Shown in pieces: positions 22,724 through 32,465 of a stretch of DNA of 64,000 nucleotides; position 1 is the first letter of the stretch; every line of letters starts with the position of its first letter. The stretch lies in the NCBI RefSeq assembly GCF_022808815.1, contig NZ_JAKZLC010000002.1, forward strand, positions 62,001 through 126,000, read 5' to 3'. The notes under the pieces were generated by a model. That model did not search any database. It had not been told where the DNA came from and saw only the letters and a list, made by a program, of their open reading frames with translations. Position numbers and translations under genes: made by a program. This DNA is from Geothrix paludis. GTDB taxonomy: Bacteria; Acidobacteriota; Holophagae; Holophagales; Holophagaceae.

Positions 22724-23842
22724 ATGCCCAAGCCCCTGTCCCACATCAGGATCGTGGATCTGTCCTGCATACTCGCAGGCCCCTTCTCGACCCAGCTGCT
22801 GGCGGACTTCGGGGCCGAGGTCCAGAAGCTGGAGCCCCCGGATGGGGATCCTTCGCGGGGCTGGGGACCGCCCTTCGAGCACGGCGAATCCGGCGAGAGC
22901 GCCTACTTTCGCTGCGCCAACCGCGGCAAGCGCAGCCGGACCATCGACCTCCACACGGAGGAAGGCAAGGCCGGCCTCTTCGAGCTGCTGAAGGACGCGG
23001 ACGTGCTGGTGGAGAACTTCCGCGCCGATTCCGCCGATCGCCTGGGGCTAGGCTGGAAGCGGCTTCATGCCAGGTTCCCCAAGCTCATCCTGGCCTCCGT
23101 CCGCGGGTTCGCCTCGGATGTCACGGCCTCCCGGCGCGCCGGCTACGACTTCATCATCCAGGCCGAGAGCGGGTGGATGGCCATCACCGGCGAGCCCGAG
23201 GGCCGCCCCATGAAGATGGGCGTGGCCCTGGTGGACGTGCTGGCGGGCCTCTACTGCGCCAACGGCATCCAGGCGGCCCTCCTCCACCGCGAGCGGACCG
23301 GCGAGGCCCTCCACATCGAGGTGCCGCTCATGGAGGCCGCCCTGGCGGGCCTGGTGAACGTCGGGGCGGGCGCCCTCATGACCGGCAAGACCCCGCAGCG
23401 CTGGGGCAACGCCCACCCCCAGATCGTGCCCTACCAGACCTTCCGCTGTTCCGATGGCGACGTGGCCATCGCCGTGGGCAGCGACCGCCAGTTCGAGGTG
23501 CTGGCCATGTGGCTGGGCCTGGACCTGGAGGCGCGGCCCGAGTGGCGGCAGAACCGGGGCCGCGTGAGGGACCGGGAGGCGCTGGTGGCCCTCATCGAGG
23601 CCCGCACGCTGGTCAGCACCGTGGACCGGGTGCTGGCCTTCTGCGAACCCAACGCCATCCCGGCCAGCCGTGTCCGGACCGTGGACGAGGTGCTGTTCCG
23701 CCAGGGCGGCGAGCTGCACAACCTGCTCCAGCCCCTGTTCGAAGCCGAGACCAACGCCATGGTCCCAACCCTGGCATCGCCCGTGCTGCTCAACGGCGAA
23801 CGGGCCTGCGCCCCCCTGCCCCCGCCCCGCTGGAAGCCATGA
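22724..23842 (+). CDS. CaiB/BaiF-type CoA-transferase (family III)
   Basis: A 372-residue family III acyl-CoA transferase. It starts LSHIRIVDLSCILAGPFSTQLLADFGAEVQKLEPP, then DVLVENFRADSADRLGLGW, GYDFIIQAESGWMAITGEPEG and GVALVDVLAGLYCANGIQAAL with the expected catalytic Asp (in VDVLAGL). It moves CoA between carboxylic acids; the acids are not known. An in-frame GTG 15 bp upstream is less likely than ATG 22724. The stop overlaps the next gene's ATG by 4 bp. Confidence 0.93.
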   Translation: MPKPLSHIRIVDLSCILAGPFSTQLLADFGAEVQKLEPPDGDPSRGWGPPFEHGESGESAYFRCANRGKRSRTIDLHTEEGKAGLFELLKDADVLVENFRADSADRLGLGWKRLHARFPKLILASVRGFASDVTASRRAGYDFIIQAESGWMAITGEPEGRPMKMGVALVDVLAGLYCANGIQAALLHRERTGEALHIEVPLMEAALAGLVNVGAGALMTGKTPQRWGNAHPQIVPYQTFRCSDGDVAIAVGSDRQFEVLAMWLGLDLEARPEWRQNRGRVRDREALVALIEARTLVSTVDRVLAFCEPNAIPASRVRTVDEVLFRQGGELHNLLQPLFEAETNAMVPTLASPVLLNGERACAPLPPPRWKP

Positions 23843-24246
23843 GCGCCGACCGCCGCCGCGTCCCCCGTCTGGTGCCCCTGGGCGCCCGCCAGCCCGACCA
23901 GAAGGCCCTGGCACGCCTGCGCGCCGCCTGGGTCTTCGTGGTGGGCCCCGTCCTGGCGGAACGCACCCGTCCGCTGCGCGTGGAGCGGAACGTGCTCGTG
24001 ATGGGCTGCTGGGAACTGACCCGGATCGGCCCCCTGCGCGACGCCGCCACCGCCGTGTGGCCCCAGATCCGCGACCGCATCCAGCGGGCCCTGAACCTCA
24101 GCCTGACCGGCCTCCAGATCACCCCCTGCGACCCACCCGTGGAAACCCCCGCCCCGCCGGAGGATCCCGATCCCCTCCGCCGTGCCCTGCGTCTCCTCGA
24201 AGCCCGCCGCCGGGAGCGCATCCGCCTCGGCCTGGAGTCCGAGTAG
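23839..24246 (+). CDS. DUF721/DciA-like protein
   Basis: A 135-residue protein with the DUF721 core AWVFVVGPVLAERTRPLRVERNVLVMGC, which resembles the 'W..vvG..la.ht.p....g.L.V.v..s.w' pattern of DciA-like proteins. DciA loads the replicative helicase in most bacteria that lack DnaC/DnaI. The C-terminal third is Pro- and Arg-rich. It is coupled to the CoA-transferase gene through an ATGA overlap, though no functional link is obvious. It immediately precedes tRNA-Pro. Confidence 0.7.
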   Translation: MSADRRRVPRLVPLGARQPDQKALARLRAAWVFVVGPVLAERTRPLRVERNVLVMGCWELTRIGPLRDAATAVWPQIRDRIQRALNLSLTGLQITPCDPPVETPAPPEDPDPLRRALRLLEARRRERIRLGLESE

Positions 24247-24293
24247 TCCCGGGCTGGACGACCCCGCCCGTTTCCAGTAGAGTCAAACCTTCG

Positions 24294-24411
<118 letters not shown>

Positions 24412-24733
24412 AAAAGACAATGATTCGAACCTCCGAGTGGGACCGCCCGAGGCGTGCCTTGATGGCACGCCGAAGCGGGACCGGCGGCTGGCATAGCCAG
24501 ACGCGGTTCGAATCCGCGCATTGGTGGGTCGGCGCCAAATACGGAGAGCGGCCCACCTCCGACGGGACAGCTCCCAACCGATGGTCCCCCAGCGAATATC
24601 GCTCCCAACCTCCGAATCGGTGGTCAGACCACGCAGGTGCCGTCGCGATCCACCTCCGAGCTTCGTGATCAACGGCGCCCCTGCCGGCACGATACAATGG
24701 CGGGTTCCGCCCGCCGGGCGGGGAGTCCACCCG

Positions 24734-25060
24734 ATGAGCGACGCCTGCACCATCATGACCACCTGCGGCAGCGAGGAGACAGCTCTGACCATCGCCGCGG
24801 CCCTGGTGGATCAGGCCTATGCCGCCTGCGTGAACATCGTCCCCAGCATCAAGAGCTACTACTACTTCAAGGGCGAAACCCACCTCGACGAAGAGGTGAT
24901 GCTCATCATCAAGACCACCAGGGAATTCTTCCCCCAGGTGTCGGAAGTGATTTCGGACCTCCACACCTACGAAGTCCCGGAGATCCTGATGTTTCCCGTG
25001 GAAGCCGGGTCCGAGGGCTTCCTCGACTGGATCCATCAGAGCGTGAACCGGCTCGCCTGA
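24734..25060 (+). CDS. cutA: Divalent-cation tolerance protein CutA
   Basis: A 108-residue trimeric CutA1-family protein, normal in length. Typical parts are [42 protein letters not shown] (residues 6-47), [21 protein letters not shown] and [24 protein letters not shown]. CutA proteins bind copper and other divalent ions in vitro; the true role is unclear. GGGAG lies 8 bp upstream of ATG 24734. glpX follows 31 bp later on the same strand. Confidence 0.95.
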   Translation: MSDACTIMTTCGSEETALTIAAALVDQAYAACVNIVPSIKSYYYFKGETHLDEEVMLIIKTTREFFPQVSEVISDLHTYEVPEILMFPVEAGSEGFLDWIHQSVNRLA

Positions 25061-25091
25061 GCCCATCCGACCCGCCCATCCGGAGCCCCCC

Positions 25092-26072
25092 ATGGAACAG
25101 ACCCTGTCCCTCGAATTCCTGCGCGTGGTCGAACAGGCCGCCATCGCCTGCGCCTCCTCCGTCGGCCACGGTCGGCGGAAGTACAGCGACCAGCTCGCGG
25201 TGGAGGCCATGCGCCACGCCATGGAGACCGTCCGCATGGACGGCACCATCGTCATCGGCGAGGGCGAGCGGGACGAGGCGCCCATGCTCTTCATCGGCGA
25301 GAAGGTGGGCATGGGGGCGGACATGGACGGGGACCACCCGGCGGTGGACATCGCCGTGGATCCCCTGGAAGGCACGAACCTCTGCGCCACCGGCGCCCCC
25401 AACGCCATCGCCGTGCTGGCGGCCACGGAAAAGGGCGGCCTGCTGCACGCGCCGGACCTCTACATGGAGAAGCTGGTCGTGGGCCCCGCCGCCAAGGGCA
25501 AGGTGAGCCTCAACGCCCCCGTGCAGGAGAACCTGGAGATCATCGCGAAGTCCCTGGACCGCAAGGTCGAGGAGATCACCGTCACCGTGCTCGACCGGGA
25601 GCGCCACGCCCAGCTCATCGCCGACATCCGCAAGGCCGGCGCCCGCATCCAGCTCATCGGCGACGGTGATCTCAGCGCCGCCATCAGCGCCGCCGTCAGC
25701 GGCACTGGCATCCATGCGGTCATGGGCACCGGCGGGGCCCCCGAAGGCGTGCTCTCCGCCGCCGCCCTCAAGTGCCTCAACGGCGAGATCCAGGGCCGCC
25801 TCAAGGTGGACACCAACACCGCCAGCCGCGAGAAGGCCGAGGCCATGGGCGTGGACTTCAACCGCATCTACTTCACGGACGACCTCTGCCCCGGCAAGCA
25901 GATCGTGTTCGCGGCCTGCGGCGTCACCCACGGGAACCTCCTGAAGGGCGTGCTCCATTTCGGCCACGGCGTCCGCACCCAGAGCCTGGTGCTCACCTAC
26001 CAGGACCGGAAGGTGCACTTCATCGACACCGTGCACATGAAGGAAGGCGAGAAGGTCACGGTCCGCTTCTAG
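25092..26072 (+). CDS. glpX: Class II fructose-1,6-bisphosphatase GlpX
   Basis: A 326-residue enzyme that hydrolyses fructose 1,6-bisphosphate to fructose 6-phosphate in gluconeogenesis, with Mn2+ or Mg2+. It has [44 protein letters not shown] (acidic metal-binding residues), [14 protein letters not shown] and [26 protein letters not shown], all GlpX signatures. It is shorter than the dual FBPase/SBPase forms. Its presence fits growth on peptides and organic acids, where sugars must be made. Confidence 0.96.
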   Translation: MEQTLSLEFLRVVEQAAIACASSVGHGRRKYSDQLAVEAMRHAMETVRMDGTIVIGEGERDEAPMLFIGEKVGMGADMDGDHPAVDIAVDPLEGTNLCATGAPNAIAVLAATEKGGLLHAPDLYMEKLVVGPAAKGKVSLNAPVQENLEIIAKSLDRKVEEITVTVLDRERHAQLIADIRKAGARIQLIGDGDLSAAISAAVSGTGIHAVMGTGGAPEGVLSAAALKCLNGEIQGRLKVDTNTASREKAEAMGVDFNRIYFTDDLCPGKQIVFAACGVTHGNLLKGVLHFGHGVRTQSLVLTYQDRKVHFIDTVHMKEGEKVTVRF

Positions 26073-26087
26073 CCTTCCCGGAATCTC

Positions 26088-26549
26088 TTGCGCGAATCCC
26101 TCCGCACCCGCCTCTTCCGCTGGGTATTCAACCTCTGGCCCTGCTACCGGGGCACGGGGGCCCGAGTGACCTTCATCGCCTCGGACTGGTCCGAGGTCCG
26201 CGTGCGCCTGCCCCTCTCATGGAGGACCCAGAACTACGTGGGCACCACCTTCGGCGGCAGCCTCTACGCCGGAGCGGATCCCATCTACATGCTCATGCTG
26301 ATCCACCGGCTCGGACCGGAGTACGTGGTGTGGGACAAGGCCGCCTCCATCCGCTTCCGCAAGCCGGGCCGCAGCCTCCTGTCCGCCACCTTCCGGATCG
26401 ACGAGGCCGAGCTGGCTGAGATTCGCCACCTCCTTCAGGACCAGCCCAAGGTGGACCGCACCTATCCCGTGGAATGGCGGGACGCCGACGGCGCCATCCA
26501 TGCCGAACTGCAGAAAGTGGTGCATATATCACTTCGGGATTCTTCCTGA
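26088..26549 (+). CDS. DUF4442 hot-dog-fold protein (second copy)
   Basis: A 153-residue DUF4442 protein starting from a TTG at 26088, the only plausible start. It has VRVRLPLSWRTQNYVGTTFGGSLYAGADPIYMLML and VVWDKAASIRFRKPGRSLL, the same layout as the copy at 18369. The hot-dog fold suggests acyl-thioester binding; activity is unknown. It follows glpX by 15 bp and may be in the same transcript. The TTG start suggests low translation. Confidence 0.75.
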   Translation: MRESLRTRLFRWVFNLWPCYRGTGARVTFIASDWSEVRVRLPLSWRTQNYVGTTFGGSLYAGADPIYMLMLIHRLGPEYVVWDKAASIRFRKPGRSLLSATFRIDEAELAEIRHLLQDQPKVDRTYPVEWRDADGAIHAELQKVVHISLRDSS

Positions 26550-26581
26550 TAGGCTTTTACCCTCAACTTACGAGGTTATTC

Positions 26582-28606
26582 ATGGCTTCCTCCTTGCGCG
26601 CCTCCCTCGGCCTCTGCCTGGGCCTTGCGGCCTTCTCCCTGGTGGCCCAACCCAAGCCCGGCGTCGATCCCGCCAACCTGGACACCACCGTGAAGCCCTG
26701 CGACGACTTCTACCGGTTCGCCAACGGCGGCTGGCTCAAGTCCCACAGTCTGCCGGCGGACAAGTCCCGCTACGGCGCCATGGAGGAGCTGAGCGAGCGC
26801 AACCGCGCCATCCTCCAGAAGATCCTGAACGAGACCAGCGCGAAGACCACCTGGGCCAAGGGCAGCGTTCAGCAGAAGGTGGGCGACTTCTACGCGTCCG
26901 GCATGAACGAGGGCGCCATCGAGAAGCGTGGCCTGGCGCCCATGAAGCCGATCTTCGCCACCATCGACGGCCTCAAGGACACGAAGCAGCTCCCCGCCCT
27001 GCTGGCGAAGCTGCACAGCCAGGGCTTGCCCGGCGGCTTCGGATTCTTCGTGCGCCAGGACGCCAAGGCCTCCACCCAGTACCTGGGCTACCTGGGCCAG
27101 GGCGGCACGGGCCTGCCGGACCGCGACTACTACCTGAAGGATGACGCCCGCAGCCGGGACATCCGCGCCAAGTACGAGGCGCATATCGCGAAGATGCTGG
27201 AGTTGGCGGGCGACGCGCCGGACCTCGCCCGGGTCCGCGCCAAGGTGGTGCTGGATCTGGAGACCCGCCTGGCCCAGGCCCAGTGGACCCGCGTGGAGCT
27301 GCGGAATCCCCAGAAGACCTACAACAAGCGCACCCTCGACCAGGTGACGACCGAAGCCCCCGGCTTCGACTGGAAGGCCTACTTCGCCGCCCGCGGGGTC
27401 AAGCTCGCCGATCTGAACCTCAGCCAGCCCTCCTTCTTCCAGGCCTTCGGCAAGCTGGCCTCTGAGGTGCCGGCCCCCCAGTGGCGCACCTACCTGCGCT
27501 GGCATGCCCTCAGCGCCACTGCCAACCTGCTGCCCAAGGCTTTCGGTGAAGAGGCCTTCGCCTTCCATGGCAAGGTCCTGAACGGCACACCCGAGCGGGA
27601 GCCCCGCGCCAAGCGCATCGAGGCCATGACGGACGGCACCCTGGGCGAGGCCCTGGGCCAGCTCTACGTGAAGGTGGCCTTCCCGCCCGAATCCAAGAAG
27701 AAGGTCCTGGAGCTGGTGGAGAACCTCCGCGTCGCCCTGCGCGAGCGCATCACGAACCTGGACTGGATGAGCCCCGAAACCAAGCAGCAGGCCCTCACGA
27801 AGCTCAATGCCTTCGGCGTGAAGATCGGCTATCCCGACAAGTGGAAGACCTACGCCTTCGACGTGAAGCGGGACGACTTCTTCGGCAACGTGCGCCGCGC
27901 CGCCGCCTTCCGCGTCCACGAGAACCTGACCAAGCTCGGCAAGCCCATCGACCGCACGGAGTGGGGCATGACCCCGCCCACCGTGAACGCCTACTACAGC
28001 CCCACCATGAACGAGATCGTGTTCCCCGCGGGCATCCTCCAGCCGCCCTTCTTCGACGCCAAGGCTGACGACGCGGTGAACTACGGCGCCCTGGGCTACG
28101 TCATCGGCCACGAAATGACCCACGGCTTCGACGACAGCGGGAGCCAGTTCGACGCGGAAGGCAACCTCAAGAACTGGTGGACCGAGGCGGACAAGAAGGC
28201 CTATCAGTCCCGCACAGACCTGGTGGTGAAGCAGTACGACGCCTACGAGCCCATCAAGGGCGAGCACGTCAACGGCAAGCTCACCCTGGGCGAGAACATC
28301 GCCGACATCGGCGGCCTGAAGATCGCCTTTGCGGCCTACCAGAACAGCCTCAAGGGCAAGCCCGCCCCGGCGCCCATCGACGGCTTCACGGGCCCCCAGC
28401 GCTTCTTCCTCGGCGCCGCGGCCGTGTGGCGCAACCACATCCGCGAGGCGGCTCTCTCCGTGCGCCTCAAGACCGATCCCCACAGCCCCGGCCGCGAGCG
28501 CGTGATCGGCCCCCTGTCCAACCTGCCGGAGTTCTACGACGCCTTCGGCTGCGCCGATGGCCAGCCCATGAAGCGGGACGTCAAGGTGCGGCCGGCCATC
28601 TGGTGA
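26582..28606 (+). CDS. M13-family zinc metallopeptidase (neprilysin/PepO type), copy 1
   Basis: A 674-residue exported peptidase. Residues 1-22 form a signal peptide ending SLVAQ. The M13 N-terminal pattern VDPANLDTTVKPCDDFYRFANGGWL follows. The zinc site is HEMTH at 510-514, preceded by NAYYSPTMNEIVFPAGILQPPFFD and followed by the third ligand in LTLGENIADIGGLKIAF. It ends ...VRPAIW, the usual ending of the family (CxxW replaced by AIW). It cuts peptides smaller than about 5 kDa, probably in the periplasm. It is followed 50 bp later by a second, clearly homologous copy. Confidence 0.95.
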   Translation: MASSLRASLGLCLGLAAFSLVAQPKPGVDPANLDTTVKPCDDFYRFANGGWLKSHSLPADKSRYGAMEELSERNRAILQKILNETSAKTTWAKGSVQQKVGDFYASGMNEGAIEKRGLAPMKPIFATIDGLKDTKQLPALLAKLHSQGLPGGFGFFVRQDAKASTQYLGYLGQGGTGLPDRDYYLKDDARSRDIRAKYEAHIAKMLELAGDAPDLARVRAKVVLDLETRLAQAQWTRVELRNPQKTYNKRTLDQVTTEAPGFDWKAYFAARGVKLADLNLSQPSFFQAFGKLASEVPAPQWRTYLRWHALSATANLLPKAFGEEAFAFHGKVLNGTPEREPRAKRIEAMTDGTLGEALGQLYVKVAFPPESKKKVLELVENLRVALRERITNLDWMSPETKQQALTKLNAFGVKIGYPDKWKTYAFDVKRDDFFGNVRRAAAFRVHENLTKLGKPIDRTEWGMTPPTVNAYYSPTMNEIVFPAGILQPPFFDAKADDAVNYGALGYVIGHEMTHGFDDSGSQFDAEGNLKNWWTEADKKAYQSRTDLVVKQYDAYEPIKGEHVNGKLTLGENIADIGGLKIAFAAYQNSLKGKPAPAPIDGFTGPQRFFLGAAAVWRNHIREAALSVRLKTDPHSPGRERVIGPLSNLPEFYDAFGCADGQPMKRDVKVRPAIW

Positions 28607-28613
28607 TCCATGC

Positions 28614-28638
28614 TCCGGAATGCGGAGCATTCCGGAGA
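28614..28638. terminator. Intercistronic hairpin between the two M13 genes
   Basis: CTCCGGAATG-CGGAG-CATTCCGGAG has perfect 10-bp arms. It lies 8 bp after the first M13 stop and before the ribosome site of the second copy. An A-rich run (GAAAAAAGGG) follows rather than a T tract, so it may protect or process the mRNA rather than stop it. Confidence 0.6.
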
Positions 28639-28656
28639 TCGAAAAAAGGGAATGGC

Positions 28657-30663
28657 ATGAAGAACCGCTCCGTACTGCTCGTACTGGCGCTGATGGCGCC
28701 GCTTTCGGCCCAGCTGCCCTACAAGGGCTTCAACCCGGCGAACCTCGACCCCACCGTGAAGCCCTGCCAGGACTTCTTCCAGTACGCCGTGGGCGGCTGG
28801 GCCAAGCGCACGGTCATCCCTGCCGAGTACGAGCGCTACGGGGTGGACCAGGAGATCGACACCCGGACCCACCAGATCCTGCGGGAGATCATGGAATCCG
28901 CGGCGGCCGCCAAGGCCGCCCCGGGTTCCGAGACCCGGAAGGTCGGGGACTTCTACGCCAGCGGCATGGACGAGGCCGGCATCGAGGCCGCGGGGCTCAA
29001 GCCCCTCGCCCCGCTGTTCGCGCGCATCGACGGCGTGAAGGACGCGGCCTCCCTGGTGGCCGTGCTGGCTGACCTGCACCGGCTGGGCGCCTTCGCGGGC
29101 TTCTATTTCGGAGTTGAGCAGGATGACAAGGAGAGCAGCCGCTATTCCATGGTGCTCGCCCAGGGCGGCCTCGGCCTCCCGGACCGGGACTACTACCTGA
29201 AGGATGATCCCAAGTCGAAGGAGCTCCTCGCGGCCTATCGCGCCCATGTCGCGAAGATGATGACCATGGCCGGCTTCCAGGCCGGGGACGCCGACCGCAT
29301 CCTCGACCTGGAGACACGCCTCGCCAAGGCCAGCATGACCCGGGTGGAGCAGCGGGATCCCAACGCCGTCTACCACGCCATGACGCCCGCCCAGCTCAAG
29401 GCCGCCGCGCCCGGTTTCCCCACGGAGCTCTACCTGAAGGCCCTGGCGGCCCCCGCCCCGGACCGCTTCGTGGTGCGCCAGCCCGCCTTCATGGCCGAGC
29501 TGGGCCGCATGATCCAGGAGGTCCCCGCCGACCAGTGGCGCACCTACCTGCGCTGGACGCTTCTCAACGATGCCGCCCCGGGCCTGCCCAAAGCCTTCGA
29601 GCAGGCATCCTTCGCCTTCTACGGCACGAAGCTCCAGGGCACCACCGCCCAGCATCCCCGCTGGAAGCGCGTGATGTTCGCCGCCGACCGCGGCCTGGGC
29701 GAGGCCCTGGGCAAGCTGTACGTGCAGCGCGCCTTCCCCGCCAGCAGCAAGGCCAAGGTGCTGGAGATGGTGGAGAACCTCCGCACGGCGCTGAAGGCCC
29801 GCATCGACGGCCTCGCCTGGATGAGCGGCCCGACCAAGGCCAAGGCCCGCCAGAAGCTGGCTGCCATGCGGGTGAAGATCGGCTATCCGGATGTCTGGCG
29901 CGACTACGCCCAGCTCGAGGTCAAGCGGCAGCCGTACGTGCTCAACCTCCTGGAGGCCCGCCGCTTCGAGTTCCAGCGGCGCCTGGCGAAGCTCGGCGGT
30001 CCCATCGACCGCAACGAGTGGAGCATGACCCCGCAGACCAACAACGCCTACTACAGCCCCACCATGAACGAGATCGTCTTCCCCGCGGGCATCCTCCAGC
30101 CGCCCTACTTCGACGCGACGGCCGATGACGCGGTCAATTACGGGAACATCGGCGCCACCATCGGGCACGAGATGACTCACGGCTTCGACGACGAGGGCCG
30201 CCAGTTCGACGCCGACGGCAACCTCAAGAGCTGGTGGACCCCTGAGGACGAGAAGGCCTACAACGAACGCGCCGAGCTGGTGGTGAAGCAGTTCGACGCC
30301 TTCGAGCCCCTGCCCGGCCTCCACCTGAACGGAAAGCTCACCCTGGGCGAGAACATCGCCGACCTGGGCGGTCTCAAGATCGCGTGGGACGCCTGGAAGC
30401 TGAGCCAGAAGGGCAAGGCCCCCGTCGGAAAGATCGAGGGTTTCACGCCCGGACAGCGGTTCTTCCTGGGCTACGCCGAGACCTGGCGCACCCTCACCCG
30501 CGAGGAGGCCACCCGCCTCCGCGCCATCACCGACCCCCACAGTCCGGCGAAGTTCCGCGTGAACGGCCCCCTCTCCAACCTGCCGGAGTTCTACGAGGCC
30601 TTCGGCTGCCAGGACGGCGACCCCATGAAACGGCCCGAGAAGGACCGCCCGGCCATCTGGTAG
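28657..30663 (+). CDS. M13-family zinc metallopeptidase, copy 2
   Basis: A 668-residue paralogue of the preceding gene with its own signal peptide (RSVLLVLALMAPLSAQ) and the same N-terminal pattern FNPANLDPTVKPCQDFFQYAVGGWA. The zinc motif HEMTH is at 504-508, LTLGENIADLGGLKIAW supplies the third ligand, and NAYYSPTMNEIVFPAGILQ is conserved. It ends DRPAIW. The copies are alike throughout but diverged enough to differ in substrate preference. AAGGG lies 6 bp before ATG 28657. Confidence 0.95.
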   Translation: MKNRSVLLVLALMAPLSAQLPYKGFNPANLDPTVKPCQDFFQYAVGGWAKRTVIPAEYERYGVDQEIDTRTHQILREIMESAAAAKAAPGSETRKVGDFYASGMDEAGIEAAGLKPLAPLFARIDGVKDAASLVAVLADLHRLGAFAGFYFGVEQDDKESSRYSMVLAQGGLGLPDRDYYLKDDPKSKELLAAYRAHVAKMMTMAGFQAGDADRILDLETRLAKASMTRVEQRDPNAVYHAMTPAQLKAAAPGFPTELYLKALAAPAPDRFVVRQPAFMAELGRMIQEVPADQWRTYLRWTLLNDAAPGLPKAFEQASFAFYGTKLQGTTAQHPRWKRVMFAADRGLGEALGKLYVQRAFPASSKAKVLEMVENLRTALKARIDGLAWMSGPTKAKARQKLAAMRVKIGYPDVWRDYAQLEVKRQPYVLNLLEARRFEFQRRLAKLGGPIDRNEWSMTPQTNNAYYSPTMNEIVFPAGILQPPYFDATADDAVNYGNIGATIGHEMTHGFDDEGRQFDADGNLKSWWTPEDEKAYNERAELVVKQFDAFEPLPGLHLNGKLTLGENIADLGGLKIAWDAWKLSQKGKAPVGKIEGFTPGQRFFLGYAETWRTLTREEATRLRAITDPHSPAKFRVNGPLSNLPEFYEAFGCQDGDPMKRPEKDRPAIW

Positions 30664-30698
30664 CATCGCCCTTTCGTCCCGACTTCCAAAGGATCTCC

Positions 30699-32348
30699 AT
30701 GCGCATCCGCCCCCTCGTCCTCCTCGCCACCCTCCTGACCGCCGGCGCAGCCCTGGACGCCTGCACCAACCTGCTCGTGACCAAGGGCGCGACCAAGGAT
30801 GGGTCGACGATGATCACCTATGCCGCCGACAGCCACACGCTCTACGGCGAGCTCTACTTCAAGCCCGGCGGGAAGCACAGCCCCGGCGAGGTGCGCGTGA
30901 TCCGGGAGTGGGACAGCGGCTTCACCTTCGACACGGGCAAGGTGCTGGGCAGCATCCCCGAGGCCCCCGTGACCTACACCCGCGTCGGCAACATGAACGA
31001 GCACCAGGTCACCATCGCGGAGACCACTTTCGGCGGGCGCAAGGAGCTGCAGGTTCCCAGCGGCATCATCGACTACGGCAGCCTCATCTACATCGGGCTG
31101 GAGCGCGCGAAGACCGCCCGCGAGGCCATCCAGGTGATGACCACCCTCGCCGAGCAGTACGGCTACGCCTCCGAGGGCGAGAGCTTCTCCATCGCGGATC
31201 CCAACGAAGTCTGGATCCTCGAGATGATCGGCAAGGGCAAGGGCCAGACGGGCGCCCTGTGGGTGGCCTACCACCTGCCGGACGGCACCATCAGCGCCCA
31301 CGCCAATCAGTCCCGCATCCGCCAGTTCCCCCTGAACGATCCCAGCACCGCCATCTACAGCAAGGACCTCATCCCCTTCGCCCGCGAGAAGGGCTACTTC
31401 AAGGGGGCGGACAAGGACTTCAGCTTCGCCGACACCTACGCGCCCCTCACCTTCGGGGCCCTGCGCGCCTGCGAGGCCCGCGTGTGGAGCCTGTTCCGCC
31501 GCGCCGCGCCCAGCCAGAACCTCTCCATCGACTACGTGAAGGCGGTGAAGGGCGCCAAGCCCATGCCGCTCTTCATCAAGCCCGATCAGAAGCTGGGCGT
31601 GCATGACGTCATGCAGCTCATGCGCGACCACTTCGAGGGCACCGAGTTCGACATGACCAAGGACGTGGGTGCCGGCCCCTACAAGCTGCCCTACCGCTGG
31701 CGGCCCATGACCTGGAAGGTGGACGGCCAGGAGTACCTCCACGAGCGCGCCATCAGCACCCAGCAGACCGGCTTCTCCTTCGTGAGCCAGGCCCGCGGTT
31801 GGATGCCCGGTCCCGTGGGCGGCGTGCTGTGGTTCGGCGTGGACGACACCTACACCACGGTCTACCAGCCCATCTCCTGCGCCATCACGGCCCCGCCCAA
31901 GGCCTTCGCCATCGGCACGGGCAACTTCGATTCCTTCAGCTGGGACAGCGCGTTCTGGACCTTCAACTTCGTCAGCAACTACACCTACACCCGCTGGAGC
32001 GACATGATCGTGGATGTCCAGAAGGTGCAGCAGGAGCTCGAAGGCCGCTACCTGGCCGACCAGGCCGAGGTGGACCGCAAGGCTCTGGAACTCTACAAGC
32101 AGGATCCCGCCCAGGCCCAGGCCTACCTCACCCAGCGCGCCGCCATTCAGTCCGAGGAGCTCATGGGCCGGTGGAAGAAGCTGGGCGAATCCCTCATCTG
32201 GAAGTACCTGGATGGCAACGTCCGCAACGGGAAGGGCGAGGTCACCCATCCCAAGGCTCCCGAGGACTGGCTGCGCTGCATCGTCAAGGACCACGGCGAC
32301 GTCATCAAGATGCAGAAGGTGGAGGGGCTCGCTCCAGACGAGGAGTGA
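30699..32348 (+). CDS. C69-family dipeptidase (PepD type, N-terminal nucleophile)
   Basis: A 549-residue exported peptidase. The signal peptide runs to about residue 21. Cys22 in DACTNLLVTKGATKDGSTMI then becomes the new N terminus and catalytic nucleophile, as in Ntn-type C69 dipeptidases. Later family motifs include TRVGNMNEHQVTIAETTFGG, IDYGSLIYIGLERAKTAREAI, EGESFSIADPNEVWILEMIGKG and HANQSRIRQF. It would split dipeptides produced by the M13 enzymes. It starts 35 bp after the second M13 gene and is followed by two hairpins. Confidence 0.93.
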   Translation: MRIRPLVLLATLLTAGAALDACTNLLVTKGATKDGSTMITYAADSHTLYGELYFKPGGKHSPGEVRVIREWDSGFTFDTGKVLGSIPEAPVTYTRVGNMNEHQVTIAETTFGGRKELQVPSGIIDYGSLIYIGLERAKTAREAIQVMTTLAEQYGYASEGESFSIADPNEVWILEMIGKGKGQTGALWVAYHLPDGTISAHANQSRIRQFPLNDPSTAIYSKDLIPFAREKGYFKGADKDFSFADTYAPLTFGALRACEARVWSLFRRAAPSQNLSIDYVKAVKGAKPMPLFIKPDQKLGVHDVMQLMRDHFEGTEFDMTKDVGAGPYKLPYRWRPMTWKVDGQEYLHERAISTQQTGFSFVSQARGWMPGPVGGVLWFGVDDTYTTVYQPISCAITAPPKAFAIGTGNFDSFSWDSAFWTFNFVSNYTYTRWSDMIVDVQKVQQELEGRYLADQAEVDRKALELYKQDPAQAQAYLTQRAAIQSEELMGRWKKLGESLIWKYLDGNVRNGKGEVTHPKAPEDWLRCIVKDHGDVIKMQKVEGLAPDEE

Positions 32349-32356
32349 ACCCCGGG

Positions 32357-32404
32357 CTGAAAACCTGCGGTTTTCAGATGGAAGGCCCCGCTCGCGGGGC
32401 CTTC
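32357..32404 (+). terminator. Tandem hairpins after the C69 gene
   Basis: A first perfect 9-bp stem (CTGAAAACC-TGC-GGTTTTCAG, 32357-32377) is followed by a GC-rich one (GAAGGCCCCG-CTCG-CGGGGCCTTC, 32381-32404). They close the peptidase group before the aminopeptidase gene. There is only a weak T tract. Confidence 0.65.
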
Positions 32405-32465
32405 CTAGTTGTGATGTCTGCCGTTCAGGGCCCTGTGGGATGATGGCGGGTTCCCCGAGGTTTTC

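Noticed and set aside
24502-24518. A second tRNA suggested by a perfect T arm
   Set aside because: No matching acceptor stem, D arm or anticodon arm can be built around it, and CCA is 8 bp too far away. Treated as a tRNA-like echo.
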